From assembly GCA_002315375.1 (NCBI GenBank), contig DCHR01000045.1:1-20916 (forward strand): a DNA stretch of 20,916 nucleotides. The letters run 5' to 3'. The notes under the pieces were generated by a model. It was not told the origin of the DNA and did no database searches. It saw only the letters and a program-made list of their open reading frames with translations. The DNA comes from Treponema sp. UBA1747. GTDB lineage: Bacteria > Spirochaetota > Spirochaetia > Treponematales > Treponemataceae. Below are positions 15,363-20,916 of the stretch, in pieces. The position numbers were made by a program, and so were the translations under genes. Every line of letters begins with the position of its first letter. The first letter of the stretch is position 1.

Positions 15363-16835
15363 TTAAATCTGACTTTTTTTGGCAACAGGTTCACTGGTGT
15401 AATCAATTCCGAGTTTCTTCAGAATCTTTCTGTCCACTTCACTGAGCATAACAGAAGTATGAACCTGAGCTGTTCTCAAACGAGGCAGCTGGTCAATTGC
15501 TCTTCTGCATTCGTTTGAATCACGACTGATAATTGCCAATGCAACCAGAAGCTCGTCTGAATGAAGACGAGGATTATGGCCTTTAAGTCCGTGTACTTTC
15601 ATATCCTGAATAGGTTCTACTGCACTGGTTGGAATAATATGGATTTTTGTATCAATTCCTGCCAGGTATTTCAGAGCCTTCAAAATAAGGGCAGCACAGG
15701 CTCCAAATAATTCAGAAGTACCGGCTGTAAGAATTGTTCCGTCGTCAAGCTCGATTGCTGCACAAGGAACCTTTGTCTTTTCAGCACGTTCTTTACAAGC
15801 CAGAGTTACTTTTCGGTTATCTGTTGTAATACCAGCCTGTTTCATAAGCATTTCGATTGTAAATACTTCTTTTTCATCGCAGTCATTTTCTGCAAAGCGA
15901 TTCAAGGTATTATAATAACGGCGGATAATTTCCTGTTTTGATGCTTCGCAACAAGCGTCGTCATCAACGATACACAGTCCTGCCATATTTACACCCATAT
16001 CAGTAGGTGATTTATAAGGACAAGAACCAAATATACCTTCGAAAATTGCCTTAAGAACAGGGAAGATTTCTATATCACGGTTATAGTTTACCGTTGTTTT
16101 TCCGTATGCTTCCAGGTGAAACGGATCAATCATATTCAGGTCGGCAAGGTCAGCTGTTGCTGCTTCGTATGCCATGTTTACAGGATGTTTAAGTGCAATA
16201 TTCCAGATTGGGAAGGTTTCAAATTTAGCATAACCTGCTTTAATACCACGTTTGTTTTCCTGATAAAGCTGAGAAAGACAGGTTGCCATTTTACCGCTTC
16301 CAGGTCCTGGTGCTGTGATAACTACCAGAGGACGACTTGTTTCAATGTAATCATTTTTACCGAATCCGTTATCGCTACAGATATAATCTACATTTGCCGG
16401 GTATCCAGGGATAATGTAATGTACATAAGACTTGATCTTCATTTTTCGTAATTTTTTTCTGAAGATATCTGCAGCCGGCTGTCCGTTATAATGAGTAATA
16501 CATACACTTCCTACAAAAAGTCCGCGTTTCTGAAATTCATCACGAAGACGAAGAACATCCATATCGTAAGTAATTCCCAGGTCACCGCGCACCTTGTTTT
16601 TTTCGATGTCTACTGCACTGATTACAATTACAATTTCCGCTACATCAGAAAGCTGCATGAGCATCTGAAGTTTAGAATCTGGCTGGAATCCTGGAAGAAC
16701 ACGCGAAGCATGTAAATCGTCAAAGAGCTTTCCTCCGAATTCCAGATAAAGCTTGTCACCAAATTTTCCAATACGTTCTTTAATGTGTTCTGACTGAATT
16801 TTCAGATATTTATCGTTATCAAATCCTGTTTTCAT
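15363..16835 (-). CDS. DUF1846/UPF0371 family protein
   Basis: This 490-residue protein matches the DUF1846 (UPF0371) family over its full usual length, from MKTGFDNDKYLKIQSEHI through IVISAVDIEKNKVRGDLGITY to the C-terminal HSDELLVALAIISRDSNE. A P-loop-like stretch, TAPGPGSGKMATCLSQ, starts near residue 174 and suggests nucleotide or phosphate binding; this is inference, since the family has no agreed function. No membrane segment is visible. There is no Shine-Dalgarno before ATG 16835, and an extended -10 (TATACT) ends 8 bases upstream, so the message is probably leaderless. It leads a unit with the YhbY gene and is divergent from radA. Confidence 0.88.
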   Translation of the reverse strand: MKTGFDNDKYLKIQSEHIKERIGKFGDKLYLEFGGKLFDDLHASRVLPGFQPDSKLQMLMQLSDVAEIVIVISAVDIEKNKVRGDLGITYDMDVLRLRDEFQKRGLFVGSVCITHYNGQPAADIFRKKLRKMKIKSYVHYIIPGYPANVDYICSDNGFGKNDYIETSRPLVVITAPGPGSGKMATCLSQLYQENKRGIKAGYAKFETFPIWNIALKHPVNMAYEAATADLADLNMIDPFHLEAYGKTTVNYNRDIEIFPVLKAIFEGIFGSCPYKSPTDMGVNMAGLCIVDDDACCEASKQEIIRRYYNTLNRFAENDCDEKEVFTIEMLMKQAGITTDNRKVTLACKERAEKTKVPCAAIELDDGTILTAGTSELFGACAALILKALKYLAGIDTKIHIIPTSAVEPIQDMKVHGLKGHNPRLHSDELLVALAIISRDSNECRRAIDQLPRLRTAQVHTSVMLSEVDRKILKKLGIDYTSEPVAKKSQI

Positions 16836-16843
16836 AATAAATC

Positions 16844-16872
16844 AGTATAACATTTTTATAAAAATAAATTAA
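16844..16872 (-). promoter_or_regulatory. Extended -10 promoter of the DUF1846 gene (leaderless)
   Basis: TTAATT (16872-16867), a 17-base spacer and TATACT (16849-16844) preceded by TGT make an extended -10 promoter. Transcription should start near 16837, 2 bases before ATG 16835. Confidence 0.55.
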
Positions 16873-16876
16873 CTTT

Positions 16877-16904
16877 TTTTGAATCTATTTGCACTTTTTA
16901 TAAT
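16877..16904 (+). promoter_or_regulatory. Probable radA promoter
   Basis: A perfect TATAAT (16899-16904) lies 16 bases after a weak TTTTGA (16877-16882). Transcription from about 16911 would give a leader of about 110 bases containing the structured element before radA. It overlaps the divergent DUF1846 promoter region. Confidence 0.45.
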
Positions 16905-16933
16905 AAAAAAGCAATAATATATATGAATATTTC

Positions 16934-17007
16934 GGGTGGGAGTACAGATGATTTTTTTCTGTAAGGGTACCTGGGGCCCTGCGCCCCGCTTTACTCACCC
17001 TTTTTTT
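16934..17007 (+). other. Structured radA leader element (closed multi-branch fold plus U-tract)
   Basis: GGGTG-GG-AGTA (16934-16944) can pair with TACTCACCC (16992-17000), giving a 9-bp closing stem with a GG bulge. Inside it are two hairpins: ACAGA/TCTGT (16945-16963 region) and GGGGC/GCCCC with a 5-base loop (16973-16987). Seven T residues (17001-17007) follow the closing stem directly, so the same stem could act as a terminator. The Shine-Dalgarno and ATG of radA come right after. It could be an unidentified cis-regulatory RNA or a REP-like palindromic repeat. It does not match any riboswitch class I can recall. Confidence 0.5.
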
Positions 17008-17020
17008 ACTGGAGACAATA

Positions 17021-18382
17021 ATGGCAAAGAAAAACGGTTCAGTGTTATACAAATGTTCAAGCTGCGGATATTCTCAGCCCAGATGGCTTGGAAAATGTCC
17101 TGAATGTAATGAATGGAATACTTTTGAAGAATGTATCATTGATTCTTCAAAGATTTCTGCTGCCGGAAGAGGATCCTCTACTCAGGAAAAAGCCAAGCCC
17201 GTTTCTTTAGCCTCAGTAAATGCTCAAAACAATACCCGATTTGAAACAGGAATCCCTGAATTTGATCGTGTCCTTGGCGGTGGTGCCACAAAACGTTCTG
17301 CCATTCTTCTTGGAGGAGAACCGGGAATCGGTAAATCAACACTTCTCCTTCAGACTGCTGCAAGTATTGCAAAAGGTTTTGGTGCTGGCGGAAAAGTCCT
17401 TTATGTTTCAGGTGAGGAATCTGCAGGACAGATTAAAGAACGAGCAGATCGTCTTGGACTTGATGTCAGCGGGATTCAACTTTTATGCACAATGCGTCTT
17501 GAAGATTGTCTTGATGCCCTTGATTCCCTAAACCCTCTTTTCGTAATTATTGATTCAATTCAGACCATTTATTCTGCTGAGGCAGGATTAATTCCCGGTT
17601 CAGTAAATCAATTAAAATACTGTGCCAATGAATTCATTTCCTGGGTGAAGGAAAGAGATGCCGTCCTTATTATGACCGCCCATGTAACGAAAGAAGGAAA
17701 TATAGCCGGCCCTAAAAGCATGGAACATATGGTTGATACTGTTATTTCCTTTGAAAGAAATGATGAAGACATTCGTTTTCTTCACTGTCAAAAGAACCGT
17801 TTTGGATCAGTAGATGAACTTGGAATCTTCACGATGACTGAAAAAGGTCTTCATCCGGTTCTTGATCCCAATTCTTTATTTATCACAAAACGGACCGATA
17901 AGCAGCCTGCAGGAGTTTCATGTACTGCGGTTTTTGAAGGTTCTCGAGTCTTCCTTGTAGAAATCCAGGCTCTCACAATTCCTGCAAAAGCTAATATTTC
18001 AAGAATTTATTCGGAAAAAATCGATTCGGGTCGTGTTGCACGGATTGCTGCGGTTCTGGAAAAAAGATGTGGTATTCGTTTTTCAGATCAGGATTTATAC
18101 GTAAATGTTGCCGGCGGTGTAAAACTTTCAGAAAGTTCAATCGATGCAGCAATTGCAACATCCCTTTATTCTGCCAGAACAGATATTCCCCTTCCTCCTG
18201 GCAGTGCCCTCTTTGGAGAAATTTCTCTTACCGGTGAAATTCGTCCGGTCTCAAAAACTTCCCAGCGTATTAAAACCGCACACAGTCTGGGCTTTTCCAA
18301 TATTTTTGCACCAGAAGAGGCACCTGGCATTCAAACTGTCTCTGATATAAAAAGCCTTATCAAAACTGTTTTCTCAAAATAA
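17021..18382 (+). CDS. radA: DNA repair protein RadA (Sms)
   Basis: RadA is a RecA-related, ATP-dependent helicase-like protein that processes recombination intermediates. At 453 residues it has the normal length and all family parts: a zinc ribbon with Cys12, Cys15, Cys26 and Cys29 (YKCSSCGYSQPRWLGKCPEC); Walker A GGEPGIGKS at 98-106; Walker B LFVIIDS at 173-179; the RadA-specific KNRFG motif at 258-262; and a Lon-protease-like C-terminal domain (VAGGVKLSESSIDAA, ALFGEISLTGEIRPV). The Lon-like part usually lacks protease activity. GGAG lies 7 bases before ATG 17021. It is a single-gene unit, preceded by a structured leader and followed by a bidirectional terminator. Confidence 0.96.
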   Translation: MAKKNGSVLYKCSSCGYSQPRWLGKCPECNEWNTFEECIIDSSKISAAGRGSSTQEKAKPVSLASVNAQNNTRFETGIPEFDRVLGGGATKRSAILLGGEPGIGKSTLLLQTAASIAKGFGAGGKVLYVSGEESAGQIKERADRLGLDVSGIQLLCTMRLEDCLDALDSLNPLFVIIDSIQTIYSAEAGLIPGSVNQLKYCANEFISWVKERDAVLIMTAHVTKEGNIAGPKSMEHMVDTVISFERNDEDIRFLHCQKNRFGSVDELGIFTMTEKGLHPVLDPNSLFITKRTDKQPAGVSCTAVFEGSRVFLVEIQALTIPAKANISRIYSEKIDSGRVARIAAVLEKRCGIRFSDQDLYVNVAGGVKLSESSIDAAIATSLYSARTDIPLPPGSALFGEISLTGEIRPVSKTSQRIKTAHSLGFSNIFAPEEAPGIQTVSDIKSLIKTVFSK

Positions 18383-18392
18383 TTAAAGGGTT

Positions 18393-18434
18393 AAAAAAAG
18401 AAAATCCGCCGGGTATACCAGCGGATTTTGATTT
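18393..18434. terminator. Bidirectional terminator between radA and the ribosomal alpha operon
   Basis: A 9-bp perfect stem AAAATCCGC/GCGGATTTT (18401-18409 with 18421-18429), with a further GGT/ACC inside, separates the two convergent units. On the minus strand it is followed by a T-run (18399-18393); on the plus strand by TTTTGATTT, a weaker tail. The minus-strand function, ending the ribosomal operon, looks the stronger. Confidence 0.85.
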
Positions 18435-18447
18435 GCCTTGGGCAAAT
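18431..18447. other. Second hairpin at the end of the ribosomal operon
   Basis: ATTTGCC and GGCAAAT form a 7-bp stem with a 3-base loop, immediately beside the main terminator. No T-run follows on either strand, so it may instead protect the 3' end of the ribosomal message from nucleases. Confidence 0.5.
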
Positions 18448-18462
18448 ATTTATGAAACTCGA

Positions 18463-18687
18463 TTATTCAGCTGATTCAGCTGGAGCTTCAGCAGCAGGAG
18501 CGGCTGCAACAGCACGTCTTGCCTGATTTTTCAGTGCAGCATTGCACCATTTACAAATCTTTACTTTGTTTCCATCAATTTCTTTTTCGAAAAGACATTT
18601 GATGTTTTCTTTTTTACAGATACCACATGTTGCTCTACCATGAGCTGGGAGTGATCTGATTCCTGAACCGCGATGGTTTTTAGACAT
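18463..18687 (-). CDS. Small zinc-ribbon protein in the ribosomal alpha operon, function unknown
   Basis: This 74-residue basic protein has two Cys-x2-Cys pairs, CGIC at 21-24 and CKWC at 45-48, about 20 residues apart. That spacing fits a zinc ribbon. The first 20 residues (MSKNHRGSGIRSLPAHGRAT) are basic and could contact RNA, and the last 17 are an Ala/Glu/Pro tail. Its ATG shares one base with the rplQ stop, and a strong AAGGAGG lies 7 bases upstream, so it is co-expressed with RNA polymerase alpha and ribosomal proteins and is probably well translated. The context suggests a ribosome- or polymerase-associated role, but I do not recognise the family. It is not L31, L32, L33 or L36 by its motifs. 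Confidence 0.8.
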   Translation of the reverse strand: MSKNHRGSGIRSLPAHGRATCGICKKENIKCLFEKEIDGNKVKICKWCNAALKNQARRAVAAAPAAEAPAESAE

Positions 18688-19109
18688 TATTTGTCCTCCT
18701 TTTTAGCAGCCTTTTTGGCTTTTGGAGCTTCTTTTTCAGAACCGTCATCCAGTTTGTAGTCAACCAGTTCAAGGATTACTACATCAGCAGCGTCACCCTG
18801 GCGGTATCCCATTTTAAGAACACGTGTGTAACCACCGTTTCTGTCTTTCATGCGTGGTCCAATTTCTGTGAAAAGTTTGTTCAAAATCTTTTCATCAGCA
18901 ATGAATTTAGCAGCCTGACGACGGTTGTGTACTGTGTCTTCTTTAGCTCTTGTAATCAGCTTTTCAGCAGCCTTACGAACTTCAAGAGCTTTTGATTTTG
19001 TTGTGGTAATTCTTTCATATCTGAAAAGAGAAGTTACCATGTTACGTGACATAGCACGGCGATGAGCTGTTGTACGAGACAGCGCATTAAAACCACTTCT
19101 ATGATTCAT
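18687..19109 (-). CDS. rplQ: 50S ribosomal protein L17
   Basis: L17 is a large-subunit protein near the peptide exit tunnel. The N-terminus MNHRSGFNALSRTTAHRRAM and the following NMVTSLFRYERITTTKSKA are the family signature, and GGYTRVLKMGYRQGDAADV near the C-terminus is also diagnostic. At 140 residues it is slightly longer than the E. coli protein because of a Lys/Ala/Glu-rich end (APKAKKAAKKEDK). Its first 11 bases overlap the end of rpoA, with AAGGAAG as the Shine-Dalgarno inside rpoA, and its stop overlaps the next gene by one base. Confidence 0.97.
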   Translation of the reverse strand: MNHRSGFNALSRTTAHRRAMSRNMVTSLFRYERITTTKSKALEVRKAAEKLITRAKEDTVHNRRQAAKFIADEKILNKLFTEIGPRMKDRNGGYTRVLKMGYRQGDAADVVILELVDYKLDDGSEKEAPKAKKAAKKEDK

Positions 19110-20154
19110 CTGTTTCTTCCTTCTGCTTTGTCAAATTAGCAGCATTCTTCAGATGACTATAGTCTGTCATGCCCAAAGAAAGGTTCCATTCCTGGAGTTT
19201 TTCTTTGATTTCAGCAAGACTCTTCTTTCCAAAGTTTCTTGTCTTTGCAATGTCATCTTCAGTCTTTTTTGTCAATTCGCCGATTGTACGGATATTTGCA
19301 TTTTTAAGACAGTTTGATGAACGAACTGAAAGTTCCAGTTCTTCAACAGGCATGTTCAGAAGTTTCTGAACTCCTTCATCATTTTCATCAGCTTCGTCAC
19401 TTCCGATAGAATCTTTGTCATCAAAGTTGATAAATACTGCAAAATGATCTTTTGCAATTTTAGCAGCTTCTGACAGAGCATCATCAGGAGTAATTGTACC
19501 GTCTGTCCAAATCTCCATTACCAGCTTTTCGTAATCACTACGCTGTCCAACACGGAAAGGTTCGATCGAGTATTTTACTTTTGGAACCGGAGTAAAAATT
19601 GCATCCATTGGAATTGTACCAACAACTTCAATGTAATGTTCATTTACTTCTGCAGGAACATAGCCTCTGCCAAGGTCTACCTGGATTTCGATATCCAGAT
19701 GGGCACCTTCCATCATTGTAAAGACAAGAACATCTTTAGACATGATTTCCAGCTGACCTTCTTTTGCAAAGTCATCACTCTTCACAACACCAGGACCTTT
19801 AAATTCATAGAAAATTGTATCCTGTTCAATTTCGCCAGGTAAACGCAGACGAATCTGTTTAAGAGTGTTGATAATTTCAAGTGTATCTTCAGCTACATCC
19901 GGGATGGCTTCGAATTCACTTGTAATTACATGTGCAACACCATTGGCATCGTAAGAAGTAACGCGAATTGATGTTACAGCATAACCCTGAATTGACGACA
20001 AAAGCACTCTGCGAAGAGTATTTCCTACAGTTGTACCAAATCCTGTTTCAAAAGGAGATGCAGTAAACTTACCGTAGTTTGGATTTGTACTGACATGTTC
20101 AAATGTAATGCCTTTAGGTCTTTTGAAACCTTTGAGCAGATTTTTGCGAGCCAT
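19099..20154 (-). CDS. rpoA: DNA-directed RNA polymerase alpha subunit
   Basis: The alpha subunit dimerises to nucleate core polymerase and contacts promoter UP elements and activators through its C-terminal domain. At 351 residues both domains are present: the N-terminal dimerisation domain (FGTTVGNTLRRVLLSSIQG, about 39-57) and a C-terminal domain (PVEELELSVRSSNCLKNANI, then GKKSLAEIKEKL). A linker of acidic residues (DEADENDEGVQ) joins them. AAGGAGT precedes ATG 20154 by 6 bases. It lies 15 bases after rpsD and overlaps rplQ by 11 bases, in the conserved rpsK-rpsD-rpoA-rplQ order. Confidence 0.98.
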   Translation of the reverse strand: MARKNLLKGFKRPKGITFEHVSTNPNYGKFTASPFETGFGTTVGNTLRRVLLSSIQGYAVTSIRVTSYDANGVAHVITSEFEAIPDVAEDTLEIINTLKQIRLRLPGEIEQDTIFYEFKGPGVVKSDDFAKEGQLEIMSKDVLVFTMMEGAHLDIEIQVDLGRGYVPAEVNEHYIEVVGTIPMDAIFTPVPKVKYSIEPFRVGQRSDYEKLVMEIWTDGTITPDDALSEAAKIAKDHFAVFINFDDKDSIGSDEADENDEGVQKLLNMPVEELELSVRSSNCLKNANIRTIGELTKKTEDDIAKTRNFGKKSLAEIKEKLQEWNLSLGMTDYSHLKNAANLTKQKEETDES

Positions 20155-20169
20155 CTGAACTCCTTAAAC

Positions 20170-20766
20170 TTATTTAGAGTAGTATTCAACTATGAGGTTT
20201 TCTTTAACATCGTAGTCGATATCTTTCTTAGTTGCTAATGCTGTTACTTTTCCTGAGAAATTGTCGCGATCAGCTTCCAGCCATTCTGGAGTTGGTCTGT
20301 CTCCATTTTTCATAACAAGAGTTTTGATTCCTGTTGATGTTTTGCTGTTTTCTTTAACTGCAATTACATCACCTACTTTTACGAGGTATGAAGGAATGTT
20401 TACAGATTTACCATTTACAGTGATATGTCCGTGACTTACCAGCTGTCTGGCTTCTTTACGTGTTTTTGCAAAAGCGAGTCTGAATACTACGTTATCAAGG
20501 CGAGATTCAAGAATAGTAAGAAGGTTTTCACCTGTCATACCAGCTCTTTTTGCTGCCATTTCATAGTAACCCTGGAACTGTCTTTCGAGAACGCCATAAA
20601 TGAACTTAACCTTCTGTTTTTCATTCAGCTGAGTTCCGTATTCTGACTTCTTACGTCTTACAGTTTCTTTCTGATTTCTTTTTGATGTTTTGCCGTAACC
20701 CATAACGAGTGGGTTAATTCCGAGAGCTTTACATCTTTTAAGCAATGGTTGTGTGCTTTTTCCCAT
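20170..20766 (-). CDS. rpsD: 30S ribosomal protein S4
   Basis: S4 is a primary 16S rRNA-binding protein and nucleates small-subunit assembly. The protein has 198 residues. The S4 RNA-binding domain is clear (LESRLDNVVFRLAFAKTRKE, then ARQLVSHGHITVNGKSVNIPS, roughly 87-130). The N-terminal region has only one cysteine, so it belongs to the zinc-free form. In many bacteria S4 represses its own operon by binding the message; no such site can be judged here because the operon leader is outside the window. AAGGAG lies 11 bases before ATG 20766, and the gene starts 22 bases after the rpsK stop. Confidence 0.97.
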   Translation of the reverse strand: MGKSTQPLLKRCKALGINPLVMGYGKTSKRNQKETVRRKKSEYGTQLNEKQKVKFIYGVLERQFQGYYEMAAKRAGMTGENLLTILESRLDNVVFRLAFAKTRKEARQLVSHGHITVNGKSVNIPSYLVKVGDVIAVKENSKTSTGIKTLVMKNGDRPTPEWLEADRDNFSGKVTALATKKDIDYDVKENLIVEYYSK

Positions 20767-20788
20767 TTTCTACTAGTCTCCTTGCCAA

Positions 20789-20916
20789 CTACATACGGCG
20801 AGTTTTGCGAGGGCGGCATCCATTGTGTGGAATTGGAGTAACATCAGAAATTGATTTTACTTTCAATCCAGCATTGCCGAGTGAACGGATTGCGTTTTCA
20901 CGACCCATTCCAGGAC
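20789..20916 (-). CDS. rpsK: 30S ribosomal protein S11 (partial, C-terminal end only)
   Basis: The window holds the last 42 codons and the TAG stop. The peptide contains MGRENAIRSLGNAGLKV and then SDVTPIPHNGCRPRKTRRM, which is the characteristic C-terminus of S11, the platform protein contacting the mRNA exit region. The family usually ends in CRPPKRRRV, so the CRPRKTRRM end is a modest variant. The 5' part lies outside the window. Confidence 0.95.
   Translation of the reverse strand, partial: PGMGRENAIRSLGNAGLKVKSISDVTPIPHNGCRPRKTRRM

Noticed and set aside
15317..15406. Upstream start at 15406 for the YhbY-type protein
   Set aside because: It overlaps the DUF1846 gene, adds 30 residues not typical of the CRM domain, and ATG 15316 has a proper Shine-Dalgarno.
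16934..17007. radA leader as a manganese (yybP-ykoY) riboswitch, suggested by GGGAGTA
   Set aside because: Only the short GGGAGTA string is similar; the rest of that class's conserved core could not be found.

Overview
The window looks like a chromosomal segment of a spirochaete, most likely a host-associated Treponema. This is inferred from the AT-rich genes, the DUF1846, CmpB-like and Gld-like ABC genes, and the ribosomal alpha operon followed by a small zinc-ribbon gene; no marker such as 16S rRNA is present to prove it. It is core-genome-like: densely packed, mostly same-strand operons. I see no tRNA, rRNA, CRISPR array, phage genes or complete insertion sequence, and no gene-free stretch longer than about 110 bases.

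Layout. 1-4330 (minus): a GH36 alpha-galactosidase, an MscS-type channel and an HD-domain phosphohydrolase run as one unit, followed by a lipoprotein with cysteine repeats that is cut by the window edge. 4407-7527 (plus, divergent from the galactosidase): an RluA-type pseudouridine synthase, a cellobiose/mannobiose 2-epimerase-like enzyme and a CmpB-like membrane protein. 7554-10127 (minus): pth, mazG and an EamA/DMT transporter, each overlapping the next. A GC-rich palindromic element forms the 3' end of the transporter gene. 10186-14918 (minus): a four-gene Gld-like ABC cassette (ATPase, permease, large auxiliary subunit, DUF4340 protein) ending in a strong terminator. 15023-16835 (minus): DUF1846/UPF0371 protein and a YhbY-type CRM protein. 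17021-18382 (plus): radA behind an unusually structured leader. 18463-20916 (minus): end of the ribosomal alpha operon (rpsK partial, rpsD, rpoA, rplQ, small zinc ribbon), separated from radA by a bidirectional terminator.

How the genes work together. The divergent alpha-galactosidase and AGE-family epimerase would fit use of galactose-decorated beta-mannan or similar oligosaccharides. The Gld-like cassette should form one membrane ABC complex of unknown cargo in spirochaetes. The rest is translation, nucleotide-pool cleaning and repair.

The most interesting signals are non-coding. Three genes (the galactosidase, pth and DUF1846) lack a Shine-Dalgarno and have a -10 box so close to the ATG that their mRNAs should be leaderless or nearly so. 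The pth promoter lies inside the preceding terminator hairpin. The radA leader can fold into a closed multi-branch structure ending in a U-tract. The GC-rich element in the transporter gene is flanked by 8-bp direct repeats.
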